From: Acidipila sp.
Lineage (GTDB): Bacteria > Acidobacteriota > Terriglobia > Acidiferrales > UBA7541
Assembly (NCBI GenBank): GCA_010365215.1
Contig: JAAFGT010000015.1
Span: 36,526-100,525 of the forward strand
Direction: 5' to 3'
DNA length: 64,000 nt
The notes beneath the pieces were generated by a model. That model saw nothing but the letters and a program-made list of their open reading frames with translations, had not been told where the DNA came from and searched no databases. Position numbers and translations under genes: made by a program. The stretch's first letter is position 1; each line of letters begins with the position of its first letter. Below, piece by piece: positions 8,304 through 17,323 of this stretch.

Positions 8304-10136
8304 ATGGCTCTTCCCGCGTCTTCTCATTTCTGCGCAGGTCTGCCCGCACGCCTGCGCCAGCTCTTTCCGAACGCCATTAGACTTTCGGTAGCGCTCGGCC
8401 TGTTGAGCCAGGGAGCACCGCCGCTCGACGCGGCTCCTGCGGACAAGACTTCCGACGTGCTGCTGCTGACCATGCAGCAGGAGCTGCTACGGGCCACGGG
8501 AAGCCTGGCGAAGTCCGATCCGCCCCCGTACTTCCTCAGTTATTCAGTTTACGACGACGAAAGCGCGGTGGTGGTGGCCAGCTACGGAGGCCTGTTGCGT
8601 TCGTTCGGCGGTCGCCGCCGGTCGGCGGACGTGATCATGCGCGTGGGCGCTCCGGCGCTCGACAACACGCACAATGAAAGTCGCGGCTCGGCGTTGACCT
8701 CAGGCGCGCTTCCGCTGGGAGACGACCGCGATGCCATCGCCCGCGAACTTTGGCGGCTCACCAACCTGGAATACCGCCGCGCCGCGCCCGCATTTCTGAA
8801 TGTAAAGACCAGTGCCACGGTGCGCTCCGCCGAAGAAGATCTCTCGCCGGATTTTTCCACTGAACCTCCGCAAAGTGCGGCCGACAATTCCGCGATTTCC
8901 TTTAAATTCGACGAGGCGGGCTGGAACGACAAGATTCGCCGCTATTCCGCTTACTTTCGCAAATACCCGGAGGTCTATTCCTCGGGCGTCTTTCTGCAGA
9001 TGGACAGCAACAAGTTTCGTTTCATTTCCAGCGAAGGCACAAAGATCACCACCGGCGGAGCCATGGCCCGTCTGGTGATCCAGGCGGAGACGCGCGCCGA
9101 AGACGGCATGGAGCTGCTCCGCGTGGAAACATTCCAGGCGGCCACACCGGAAGGATTTCCCGCCGAGCCGGAGATCGCCAAAAAGATCGAGAAAATGGCG
9201 GCGGACCTGAAAGCGCTGCGAGCGGCGCCGATCGCCGAGCCTTTTGACGGGCCGGCGATGCTATCCGGGCGCGCTGCGGCGGTATTTTTCCACGAAGTGC
9301 TGGGCCATCGCATGGAAGGGCAACGCCAGCGCGGCGATCAGGAAGGTCAAACCTTCACCAAGAAAGTGAATCAACTGGTCATGCCGGATTTTGTAAGCGT
9401 CGTGGACGATCCCACTTTGAAGCAGTTGAATGGCATGCCGCTCAGCGGCGCCTACTCCTACGATGAGGAGGGAGTTCCCGCCTCGCGTGTGGAGATCATT
9501 AAAGACGGAGTCCTGAAAAGCTTTCTGCTCTCGCGCATGCCTATAAAGAATTTCAACCACTCCAACGGCCACGGGCGCGGGCAGGCAGGCCGCATGCCCA
9601 CGGCGCGGCAGGGCAACCTGATCGTGTCGTCCGCAAGATCCGTGAAAGCGCCTGAGCTCCGCGAAAAATTCATCGAAGAAATCAAGAAACAGGGCAAGCC
9701 CTACGGGCTCTATTTTGAAGACGTGCAGGGTGGATTCACGCTGACCACCAGGGCGCTGCCGCAAGCCTTTCAAGTTTTGCCGGTCATTGTCTGGCGCGTC
9801 TATCCCGACGGCCGGCCCGACGAGCTGGTGCGCGGCGTGGATATAGTCGGCACTCCGCTGGCGGCGGTTACTCGTATCCTGTTGACCGACAATGCCCCTC
9901 AGGTGTTCAACGGAATTTGCGGCGCGGAGTCCGGCCAAGTCCCGGTCTCGGCCGTGGCGCCGGCCATGCTGTTTTCCGAAATGGAAGTGCAGAAGCGCGC
10001 GCAGTCCCATTCGCGCCCCCCCATCCTTCCGCCACCCGGCTTCGATACCGGGGCGGCAAAAATACCTGACGGTTCAGCGATGCCTCCGGTGAAGCCTTCT
10101 GTGGAACCCCCGGTGGAACCCCCGGTGAAACCATGA
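8304..10136 (+). CDS. Exported TldD-family metallopeptidase (catalytic subunit)
   Basis: 610-residue TldD/PmbA-family protein. The zinc motif HExxxH is present as His330-Glu331...His335 in VFFHEVLGHRMEGQ, followed by family blocks SVVDDPTL, GAYSYDEEGVPA and NGHGR. Classical TldD is cytosolic, but here a hydrophobic, signal-like segment spans about residues 23-44 (RLSVALGLLSQGAPPLDAAPA), so export is likely. The C-terminus is a proline-rich tail (VKPSVEPPVEPPVKP) from a 12-bp tandem repeat. The stop overlaps the next gene by ATGA, giving a coupled pair like TldD/TldE. The substrate is unknown. Confidence 0.85.
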   Translation: MALPASSHFCAGLPARLRQLFPNAIRLSVALGLLSQGAPPLDAAPADKTSDVLLLTMQQELLRATGSLAKSDPPPYFLSYSVYDDESAVVVASYGGLLRSFGGRRRSADVIMRVGAPALDNTHNESRGSALTSGALPLGDDRDAIARELWRLTNLEYRRAAPAFLNVKTSATVRSAEEDLSPDFSTEPPQSAADNSAISFKFDEAGWNDKIRRYSAYFRKYPEVYSSGVFLQMDSNKFRFISSEGTKITTGGAMARLVIQAETRAEDGMELLRVETFQAATPEGFPAEPEIAKKIEKMAADLKALRAAPIAEPFDGPAMLSGRAAAVFFHEVLGHRMEGQRQRGDQEGQTFTKKVNQLVMPDFVSVVDDPTLKQLNGMPLSGAYSYDEEGVPASRVEIIKDGVLKSFLLSRMPIKNFNHSNGHGRGQAGRMPTARQGNLIVSSARSVKAPELREKFIEEIKKQGKPYGLYFEDVQGGFTLTTRALPQAFQVLPVIVWRVYPDGRPDELVRGVDIVGTPLAAVTRILLTDNAPQVFNGICGAESGQVPVSAVAPAMLFSEMEVQKRAQSHSRPPILPPPGFDTGAAKIPDGSAMPPVKPSVEPPVEPPVKP

Positions 10137-11821
10137 ACGCTTATTCCACGTTGCGTCTGGTGATTGCTGCGGCACTAGTCGTTGTTGCAGTGCTAGTCCT
10201 TGTCGCGGTGCCTCCCGCACGGGCGCAAGGGAATCAGGCCACCCCCTCGACCGCGGGCGCCCAGGAAGATCCCGTGCTTCGCGCCATGCTGGTCGAACTT
10301 GAACGCTCCAAGTCCCAACTCAAATTGGAAAATACTTCCGCTCCGTATTACGTGGAATATCGCGTGACCGACCTGGACCACTACGACGCCGAAGCTCTCT
10401 TTGGTTCGCTGCGTTTCGAAACCCGGCAGAAAGTTCGCATCCTTCGCGCCGTCGTGCGCGTCGGCGATTACCACCGCGACAGTTATTTTCGTCAGGGGCT
10501 GGGAATGGTGGACATCCTGTCCCTCGACGACGACCCGCTCGCTCTTCGCCAGACCCTGTGGCTGGCCACCGACCGTGCCTACAAAGCCGCCACCGAAGCG
10601 CTCACCGCCAAACAGGCGCTGCTGAAGCAGTTCTCCACCGATCCGCCGGTCGACGATTTTTCGCGCGCCGCGGCCATCCAGCAAATTGGACCGCTGGTAC
10701 GCCTGGATGTCGATCCCGCGCCATGGCGCGAGATGCTGGTGAGCGCAACCGCCCAATTCCGGCTCGATCCTCAATTGGAATCGCTTTCTGCGGAGATGAA
10801 ATTCGAAGCCTCCAATGTCTATTTTGTGAACTCCGAGGGTACCGTGACACGCTCGGGCCACTCGGTCTATCAGATGGTGGTGAACGGGTCCACGCAGGCC
10901 GCGGATGGCATGCGCCTGCAGCGCTCCCCCGATTTTCTGGTGGGCAGCATCGCGGAGCTTCCCACCGCCGCGCAATTCAGCGCGCTCACCGCGGAGATGA
11001 TGGATTCGCTGAAAAAACTGCGCGAAGCGCCGCTGGTGGAAGAGGAGTATCGCGGCCCTGTTCTCTTTGAGGCCGACCCCGCCAGCGATATTCTCGAGAA
11101 CGTGGTGGGCGCAAATCTTCTGGGGCAAAAGCCGCCGCCGGAAAAACCCGGGCGCACCACCGGAAGTTATGGAGGGAGCTACAAAAATCGTGTACTGCCG
11201 GACTTTCTCAGCGTGCTGGACGATCCCACGCAGCGCACCTTTGCGGGACACACTCTGGTGGGAAGTTATGCGGTGGATGAGGAAGGCGTGCGTGCCATGC
11301 CTGTCCTGGCCATCGAAAAAGGCATATTGAAAACTTTTCTACTGGGCAGGGAACCGATCCGCGATGTTCCTGAGTCCAACGGCCACGGGCGCGCCGCGCC
11401 TTCTACTCCTCCCGGGCCGAGCGTGGGAAATCTGATCCTGAAGACCACGCAGTCTTTTTCGCCGGACCAGCTGAAAAAGAAAATGCTCGACCTCTGCCGC
11501 CAGCAGAGCAAGCCTTACGGCTACTTGGTAAAGACGTTCGGCCAGTCCCTGGAGCCGCGGCTTCTTTATCGCGTCTGGGAGAATGACGGCCACGAGGAGC
11601 TGGTGCGCGGCGCGACGTTCGAGGATCTCGACACCCGCGAGCTGCGTAACGACCTGGTCGCCGTGGGCGATGATTTTCTGGTGAGCAACCGCTGGGGCGC
11701 CCTGCCGGTCTCCGTGGTCAATCCCTCCTTGCTTTTTGACGAGCTCGGCGTCCGGCGTGCGGACCTCACCAAGGACAAGCTGCCCGAATATCCACCGCCG
11801 GCTTTGTCCGCGCCGCGATGA
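10133..11821 (+). CDS. Exported TldD/PmbA-family partner lacking the zinc motif
   Basis: 562 residues, paralogous to the upstream TldD-like protein (shared blocks FLSVLDDPTQ, GSYAVDEEGVRA, ESNGHGRA, KPYGYLVKTFGQ). It has a clear signal peptide (hydrophobic run about residues 8-27 ending PPARA-QG). At the place of HExxxH it reads DPASDILENVVGANLLGQ, so no zinc ligands are visible. It is therefore probably the non-catalytic, TldE-like half of a heterodimer. The four-base overlap with the active subunit supports joint production. Confidence 0.85.
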   Translation: MNAYSTLRLVIAAALVVVAVLVLVAVPPARAQGNQATPSTAGAQEDPVLRAMLVELERSKSQLKLENTSAPYYVEYRVTDLDHYDAEALFGSLRFETRQKVRILRAVVRVGDYHRDSYFRQGLGMVDILSLDDDPLALRQTLWLATDRAYKAATEALTAKQALLKQFSTDPPVDDFSRAAAIQQIGPLVRLDVDPAPWREMLVSATAQFRLDPQLESLSAEMKFEASNVYFVNSEGTVTRSGHSVYQMVVNGSTQAADGMRLQRSPDFLVGSIAELPTAAQFSALTAEMMDSLKKLREAPLVEEEYRGPVLFEADPASDILENVVGANLLGQKPPPEKPGRTTGSYGGSYKNRVLPDFLSVLDDPTQRTFAGHTLVGSYAVDEEGVRAMPVLAIEKGILKTFLLGREPIRDVPESNGHGRAAPSTPPGPSVGNLILKTTQSFSPDQLKKKMLDLCRQQSKPYGYLVKTFGQSLEPRLLYRVWENDGHEELVRGATFEDLDTRELRNDLVAVGDDFLVSNRWGALPVSVVNPSLLFDELGVRRADLTKDKLPEYPPPALSAPR

Positions 11822-11910
11822 CCGGACGCGCATCGGAACATCGTACTCATCCCTATTTTTCTTGAACCGAGCGATCTCAGCGTTTTCAATCCAATGAAGG
11901 ATTCTCTCAT

Positions 11911-13473
11911 TTGAGCGACCCGGCACTCTGCTCCGTGTGCGGGAAGCCTTTCGACGCTGCGCTGCTCGCCGAAGCGCACTGGTATCCCTTCTGGGAATTC
12001 GAGGGAGGCGCCTGCCCGGCCTGTGTGCAGCGCAATCTTTTATGTACGCTGCTCGAACATGGCGAAGCGGGACTCCAGGAACAGGTGCAATCCGCGTGGC
12101 CGCTCGATGCCAAGTCCGCTTTCGGCGCATTGCCGACGCCTCTGCGGCTGCATGCCGATTCGCGCTTCGCGGGCCGCGGAATTACTCTGGCGCTGCTCGA
12201 TTCCGGTTTCTACCCCCATCCCGACCTTATTCAGCCGCGCAATCGCATCCGTGCGTGGGTGGACGCCACACGCTCGCCCGTGCTGGCGCGCAGATTTCCT
12301 GCCGGCCGAACGCCGCGTTGGCCCGACTGGGACGCCGCGCGGGACTGGCAATGGCATGGGTTAATGACCAGCGTGGTCGCTGCGGGTAACGGCTTCCTGA
12401 GCCACGGCCTTTATCGCGGCCTCGCCAGTGAAGCCGAAGTTGTGCTGATCCAGGTGCGCGATACGGATGGTCGCGTAACCAACCGCACCATCGCACGCGC
12501 ATTTCGCTGGCTGCTGCGTTACGGGCGCGACCTCGGAGTGCGCGTGGTCAGCGCTTCGGTGGGCGGCGATCCTGTGGCCACGCTGCGAGGCAATCCTGTA
12601 GACGAGGCCGCGGAGGCGCTGGTGGAGTCCGGCATCACCGTTGTAGTGGCCGCAGGCAACGACGGCCAGCGCCGCCTCTTGCCTCCCGCCACTGCGCCTT
12701 CCGTGCTTACCGTTGGCGGCATCGACGACCGTAACATTTTCACGCACGATGAAATCGCCATCTGGCACAGCAATTACGGCGAGGCCTCGAACTCCATGCC
12801 CAAGCCGGAGCTGGTGGCCCCCAGTATCTGGGTGGCGGCTCCCGTGCTTCCCGGCAGCGCCGTCGCAGTTGAGGCGCAAGCGCTTTTCACGCGGCGCACC
12901 GGAGAGGAGCGCGCTGCCGAAGGCCGCATGGCCGAGCTCAAGCTGATCACGCCGCATTACCAGCACGTGGAAGGAACCAGCTTCGCCGCGCCACTGGTGG
13001 CCAGCACGGTCGCATGCATGCTCGAAGCCAACCCGTCGCTCACTCCCTTGCTGATCCGGGATGTGCTGATGGCCACCGCACATTCTGTTTCCAATGCGCC
13101 TCGCGAAAGGCAGGGCGCCGGAGCGCTCGACGCCGGACGTGCGGTGGCTCGCGCACTGGCGGAGCGTCACGGTAAATCTTTCGCTTGGCCGTTCTCGCCG
13201 CGGCTCACGCCGGAGGGAGTAATTTTGGCGCTCCACGACCACGATTCCAAGGACGTGAGCGTTTACGGGAGTTGGAATGACTGGCAGGCGCCCGGATGGG
13301 CAGCCACGCCGGCTGAACCCGGTCTGTGGCAAACCGAGCCGCGCACTTTCGCCTCGGGAGAATATTCCTACAAATTCCTGCTCGATGGCTGGCGCTGGCT
13401 GGATGACCCGGCGAATCCCCGCAAGCTTCACGACGGCCGCGGCGGCCTCAACAGCGTGCTGGTCGTTCCCTGA
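11911..13473 (+). CDS. Subtilisin-like protease with N-terminal zinc ribbon and C-terminal CBM48
   Basis: 520 residues from a TTG preceded by AAGGA. Order: CxxC...CxxC zinc ribbon (Cys7, Cys10, Cys35, Cys38), S8 peptidase domain, then a glycogen-binding CBM48/AMPK-beta-like module (about 430-520). The catalytic residues appear as Asp97 (ALLDSGF), His149 (WHGLMTS), Asn250 (AAGNDG) and Ser357 (EGTSFAAP). The C-terminal module shows VYGSWNDW, EYSYKFLLDGW and NSVLVV, typical of CBM48. There is no signal peptide or obvious propeptide, so it may act inside the cell, possibly on a glycogen-like polymer. That location and target are inference. It stands alone between the TldD pair and phoB. Confidence 0.85.
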   Translation: MSDPALCSVCGKPFDAALLAEAHWYPFWEFEGGACPACVQRNLLCTLLEHGEAGLQEQVQSAWPLDAKSAFGALPTPLRLHADSRFAGRGITLALLDSGFYPHPDLIQPRNRIRAWVDATRSPVLARRFPAGRTPRWPDWDAARDWQWHGLMTSVVAAGNGFLSHGLYRGLASEAEVVLIQVRDTDGRVTNRTIARAFRWLLRYGRDLGVRVVSASVGGDPVATLRGNPVDEAAEALVESGITVVVAAGNDGQRRLLPPATAPSVLTVGGIDDRNIFTHDEIAIWHSNYGEASNSMPKPELVAPSIWVAAPVLPGSAVAVEAQALFTRRTGEERAAEGRMAELKLITPHYQHVEGTSFAAPLVASTVACMLEANPSLTPLLIRDVLMATAHSVSNAPRERQGAGALDAGRAVARALAERHGKSFAWPFSPRLTPEGVILALHDHDSKDVSVYGSWNDWQAPGWAATPAEPGLWQTEPRTFASGEYSYKFLLDGWRWLDDPANPRKLHDGRGGLNSVLVVP

Positions 13474-13678
13474 CGCAAGGGACAATCTGGTCACGCGGTT
13501 TTTTCAACGATTCCTGCGCACTCCCGTCGCTCGGAAATATAAGAATGTGAACACCGTGTGACTCAGGAGTGAAAGTTCCGTAAACGGCCGCCAGAGGCAG
13601 TTGAATTGTGAGAGTCTATAGGCGAAGCATTCAGCGTAACAAGAGCATCGACACACCAGGGAACCAAGGATTGATCAA
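13474..13678. other. Intergenic region before phoB
   Basis: About 205 bp with no supported ORF. It should hold the phoB promoter. I found no phased Pho box of the kind seen before pstS, and no strong terminator hairpin for the upstream protease gene. An AAGGA lies nine bases before the phoB GTG start. Confidence 0.4.
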
Positions 13679-14371
13679 GTGAAACGCGTTCTCATCGTCG
13701 AAGACGATAAAGATATCGTCGAACTGGTTCGTTACAATTTAGAGAAGGAAGGCTACCAGGTCGCCTCGGCAGCCGACGGTCTCGGCGCGCTGGCGCACGT
13801 AAAAAAATCCGCGCCGGACCTGGTGATCCTCGATCTCATGTTGCCGAAGCTTTCCGGTCTCGAAGTATGCCGCGAGGTGCGCCGGGACGTAGCCCTGAAT
13901 CGCTTGCCCATCCTGATGCTCACCGCGCGTGGCGATGAAGCGGACCGGGTCGTTGGTCTGGAGATGGGCGCCGACGACTATGTGACCAAGCCTTTCAGCC
14001 CGCGCGAGCTGGTGGCCCGCGTGAAGGCGCTGCTGCGGCGCACCGAGCCGGGCGGCGACGTGGAAAAACCTCTCGAGGTGGGAGCGCTGTTCATCGACCC
14101 CGCGGCCTACCGCGTTTCACGTGGCGGCACGCCGCTCACCCTGAGCACGCTCGAATTCCGGCTGCTGTACTACTTGGCGCGCCGCCCCAATCGCGTCTTT
14201 TCGCGCGATCAACTGCTCGACGCGGTGTGGGGCGCGGAGCGCTTTGTAACTCCCCGCAGTGTGGACGTGTACATTCGCCGCCTCCGTGAGAAAATAGAAA
14301 CCGATGCCGAGCAGCCTGAATATCTGAAGACGGTGCGCGGCGCTGGTTACCTGTTTGAAATCCGTGCCTAA
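13679..14371 (+). CDS. phoB: Phosphate regulon response regulator PhoB
   Basis: 230 residues, GTG start. An OmpR/PhoB-type regulator: receiver with acidic residues Glu8/Asp9/Asp10, phospho-acceptor Asp52 (LVILDLMLPKLSG) and Lys in YVTKPFSPREL, then a winged-helix DNA-binding domain (LSTLEFRLLYYLARRPNRVFSRDQLLDAVWG ... RSVDVYIRRLREKIE). The identification as PhoB rather than another OmpR member rests on its position next to phoR and pstSCAB-phoU. It is expected to bind the Pho box upstream of pstS. The 3' end overlaps the start of phoR. Confidence 0.9.
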   Translation: MKRVLIVEDDKDIVELVRYNLEKEGYQVASAADGLGALAHVKKSAPDLVILDLMLPKLSGLEVCREVRRDVALNRLPILMLTARGDEADRVVGLEMGADDYVTKPFSPRELVARVKALLRRTEPGGDVEKPLEVGALFIDPAAYRVSRGGTPLTLSTLEFRLLYYLARRPNRVFSRDQLLDAVWGAERFVTPRSVDVYIRRLREKIETDAEQPEYLKTVRGAGYLFEIRA

Positions 14372-16115
14372 TCGACTGTTCTGGAAAATCGGGCTTCTCT
14401 ACCTTCTGCTTTTCTGCCTGGTTATGTTTGCCGTGGGCTTTCTCGCCGCGCGGGCGCTGCGGCAGGAGGCCGTCGACAGCGCATTTCTCCAGCTCGAAGG
14501 TCTCGCCCGCCTGTTTACATCCAATCCGCCTCCGGAAGCGCCGCCGGAGCTCGACGCTTGGATGAAGTGGGCCGCAGCGAGCGGCGTCCGCGTGGCTGTG
14601 ATTGGCGCGGATGGCAAAGTTTTGGCGGAGACCGAGCCGGATCGCGGACGCACAGAAACCGTCTCGAATACTCCCGAGTTTCGAGACGCGCTGGCTCGCG
14701 GCAGCGGGCGCGCGGTTCGCCGTGATTCCACCCTGGGGCGCGAAGTGGTCTACTACGCGGTTCGCTACCCTCCGCCGCAAGGTGGCCCGCGCATCCTCTG
14801 CCTGGCTTTGCCGCTTGCCGAAGCACAAGGGGCCAAGTCGCAAGTCCGCAACAATCTTTGGGTCGCCTCTCTGTTGATCCTGATTTTTGTCGCCGCCGTG
14901 TCCTTCAGCTTCTCGCAGAGGTTGGCGCAGCGCGTCGAAAGATTGAAGCGATATTCGCAACAAGTGGCCGACGGCGATTTCCGCGCCCTTCCCGCCGACT
15001 CCTCCGACGATGAGCTCTCCGAGCTCGGTCGCGCCCTCAGCGAGACCGCCGCGCGCCTTGAGCGCACCGTTCGCATCCTCACCGACGAACGCAATTTCTC
15101 CAGTGCTGTACTGGGCAGCATGGCTGAGGGCGTTGCTGTCGTCGATGCCGGTGCTCGCATCGTTTTCGCCAATCAGGCCTTCGCCGTTGTGGTCGGCACT
15201 CCATTGGACGAGTGCACCGGCCGGCCGCTGCTCGAAGTGGCCCGCCAGCCCGACCTGGTGGCAGGCGTGCAGCGCGCGCTGCGTGAAGGCGCCGTCGTGC
15301 GCAGCGAGATCGAATTCGGCGCCGGCCGGCCGCGCAATTTCATCGTTACGGCGGCGCGCATTGAGGCGGACGCCGCGCATGGCGCCGTGCTGGTGCTGCA
15401 CGACGTTACCGACATCCGCCGCCTGGAGCGCGTGCGCCGCGACTTTGTCGCCAACGTTTCCCATGAACTGCGCACGCCGCTCACCGCTGTGCAAGGCTTC
15501 GCCGAGACTCTCTTGAGCGGCGCCATGGACGATCGCGACACCAGCCGGCGCTTTCTGCAGATCATTCGTGACCACGCCGCGCGCCTGGGCCGTCTCACCG
15601 ACGATCTGCTGAAGCTTTCTGCCATCGAAGCGGGCAAGCTGACACTTCAGATTCGTGCCGTAAGCGTCGCCAACCTTTTTGAAATCTGCCTCGAGACTGC
15701 CCATCAGGCCGCTTCCGCCAAAAATATCGTACTTTCCACGAAGCACGTCTCCGCAGTTCCGGCCATGCGCGGCGACCTGATGCGCATGCAGGAAGTGCTG
15801 CAAAATCTTTTGGACAATGCCGTCTTATACACCGCGCCCGGAGGCCGCATCACCTTGCGAGCCTGGCAAGACGCTCGCGATGTGGTGATCTGCGTCGAAG
15901 ACACCGGCATTGGGATTCCCCATGGCGAGCAGGAGCGTATTTTCGAGCGCTTCTATCGAGTGGACGAAGCGCGTTCGCGCGAGGCGGGCGGAACCGGGCT
16001 GGGACTCTCCATCGCCCGCCACATCATCGAAATTCACGGCGGGCGGCTCTGGGTGGAAAGCGAAGTTGGCCAAGGCTCGCGCTTCTTCGTGGCTGTTCCG
16101 CAGTGGGAAGCCTGA
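14364..16115 (+). CDS. phoR: Phosphate regulon sensor histidine kinase PhoR
   Basis: About 583 residues from the GTG at 14364; a TTG nine bases upstream is also possible, and both overlap phoB. Domains in order: transmembrane helix near the N-terminus, an extracytoplasmic segment of about 130 residues, a second helix (LWVASLLILIFVAAVSFSF), HAMP, PAS (SAVLGSMAEGVAVVDAGARIVF), HisKA with the phospho-acceptor in FVANVSHELRTPL, and an HATPase with N box LLDNAVLYT and G boxes DTGIGIP and GTGLGLS. The sizeable periplasmic region is larger than in E. coli PhoR, which has almost none, so it may sense a signal directly. Confidence 0.9.
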   Translation: MPNRLFWKIGLLYLLLFCLVMFAVGFLAARALRQEAVDSAFLQLEGLARLFTSNPPPEAPPELDAWMKWAAASGVRVAVIGADGKVLAETEPDRGRTETVSNTPEFRDALARGSGRAVRRDSTLGREVVYYAVRYPPPQGGPRILCLALPLAEAQGAKSQVRNNLWVASLLILIFVAAVSFSFSQRLAQRVERLKRYSQQVADGDFRALPADSSDDELSELGRALSETAARLERTVRILTDERNFSSAVLGSMAEGVAVVDAGARIVFANQAFAVVVGTPLDECTGRPLLEVARQPDLVAGVQRALREGAVVRSEIEFGAGRPRNFIVTAARIEADAAHGAVLVLHDVTDIRRLERVRRDFVANVSHELRTPLTAVQGFAETLLSGAMDDRDTSRRFLQIIRDHAARLGRLTDDLLKLSAIEAGKLTLQIRAVSVANLFEICLETAHQAASAKNIVLSTKHVSAVPAMRGDLMRMQEVLQNLLDNAVLYTAPGGRITLRAWQDARDVVICVEDTGIGIPHGEQERIFERFYRVDEARSREAGGTGLGLSIARHIIEIHGGRLWVESEVGQGSRFFVAVPQWEA

Positions 16116-16173
16116 ACCATCGCAGCCTTCGCGCCTAGAAGTGTCCTAAACCTCCCTGAATGAATAATTTAGC

Positions 16174-16213
16174 CTGTAACACAATATTCACATTGAGGTC
16201 ATAGGGCAGTCAC
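16174..16213 (+). promoter_or_regulatory. Pho box: four 7-bp half-sites in 11-bp phase
   Basis: Four half-sites separated by exactly four bases: CTGTAAC (16174), TATTCAC (16185), AGGTCAT (16196) and CAGTCAC (16207). Against the PhoB half-site consensus CTGTCAY they match at 6, 4, 5 and 6 of 7 positions. The 11-bp period is that of PhoB operators. A -10-like TATCCT lies at 16225-16230, 11 bases after the box, the arrangement expected when PhoB replaces a -35 element. It lies 71 bases before the pstS start. Confidence 0.75.
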
Positions 16214-16284
16214 GACGGCGCAGATATCCTTAACGCGATTCACGGTGAATGCGCCCGCGAATACCACCTGCCCATGAGGGGAAC

Positions 16285-17316
16285 ATGAATCGAAAAGTTG
16301 CCATTTTTCTGCTGTTGGTTCTATCTCCGGGTTGTAGTCACGTGGCCCAGGTTTCGGATTCGCGAAGTGTGCTTCTGAACGGCGCTGGCGCGACGTTTCC
16401 CTACCCAATCTATTCGAAGTGGTTCGACGAGTACCGCAAGCACAATCCTAACGTACAGATTAATTACCAATCCATCGGCTCGGGTGGCGGCATCCGGCAG
16501 CTGCTTGCCGGCACCGTGGATTTCGGCGCATCCGACGGACCGATGAGCGACGAGCAGCTCGCTCAGTCCAAGTCAAAAATTCTCCATTTTCCCACCGTGC
16601 TGGGCGCCGATGTCGCCACCTACAATCTTCCCGGCGCCAATCAAGAGATAAACTTCTCTCCGCAAGCACTAGCCGGAATTTTCCTGGGCAAAATTACCAA
16701 GTGGAACGACGCGGAGCTCACCAAAGCAAACCCCGGCGTCAATCTCCCTTCCAACGACATTGTCGTCATCCACCGCTCGGACGGCAGCGGCACCACCTAC
16801 ATCTGGACCGACTATCTCTCCAAAGTCAGCCCGGAATGGAAAACCACCGTAGGTCAGGGTGCTTCTCCGAAATGGCCCGTGGGGCTCGGCGGAAAGGGCA
16901 ACGAAGGCGTTTCCGGCCTGGTCAAGCAGACTCCCTACTCGCTCGGCTACGTTGAGCTCGTTTACGCTCTTCAGAACAAGCTGGCCTATGGACGCGTGCG
17001 CAACTCCTCAGGCGCGTTTGTCAAAGCGGACCTGGCCGGCACCACCGCCGCGGCCGCGGGCGCAGCAAAGAATATGCCGGACGATTTTCGCGTATCCATC
17101 ACCAACGCGCCCGGCAACAATTCCTATCCCATTTGCAGTTTCACCTGGCTGCTGATTCCGTCCAACATTCCCGACGCCGCCAAAAGAACCACGGTGAAGG
17201 AATTTATCAAGTGGATGGCTACCGAGGGTCAGGAGTTTGCCGAGCCGCTGGGGTACGCGCGCATTCCCCATGAAGTCGCGGAGAAGGAAATCCAGGCGAT
17301 CAGCCTGATCAACTAG
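16285..17316 (+). CDS. pstS: Phosphate ABC transporter substrate-binding protein PstS
   Basis: 343 residues from the ATG at 16285, chosen for the GAGGGG just upstream. An N-terminal export signal (KVAIFLLLVLSPGC) ends at a cysteine that could be lipidated, though the lipobox is weak. Phosphate-binding motifs of PstS are present: GAGATFPYPIYSKW, SIGSGGGIRQL, DFGASDGPM and HRSDGSGTTYIWTDYL. It captures phosphate outside the inner membrane and delivers it to PstCA. It is the first gene of the pst operon, directly behind the Pho box. Confidence 0.95.
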   Translation: MNRKVAIFLLLVLSPGCSHVAQVSDSRSVLLNGAGATFPYPIYSKWFDEYRKHNPNVQINYQSIGSGGGIRQLLAGTVDFGASDGPMSDEQLAQSKSKILHFPTVLGADVATYNLPGANQEINFSPQALAGIFLGKITKWNDAELTKANPGVNLPSNDIVVIHRSDGSGTTYIWTDYLSKVSPEWKTTVGQGASPKWPVGLGGKGNEGVSGLVKQTPYSLGYVELVYALQNKLAYGRVRNSSGAFVKADLAGTTAAAAGAAKNMPDDFRVSITNAPGNNSYPICSFTWLLIPSNIPDAAKRTTVKEFIKWMATEGQEFAEPLGYARIPHEVAEKEIQAISLIN

Positions 17317-17323
17317 TCTTACT

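Noticed and set aside
14136..15803. 555-codon minus-strand ORF across phoB and phoR
   Set aside because: It is antisense to two clearly conserved genes and has no domain; such long shadows are common in high-GC DNA.
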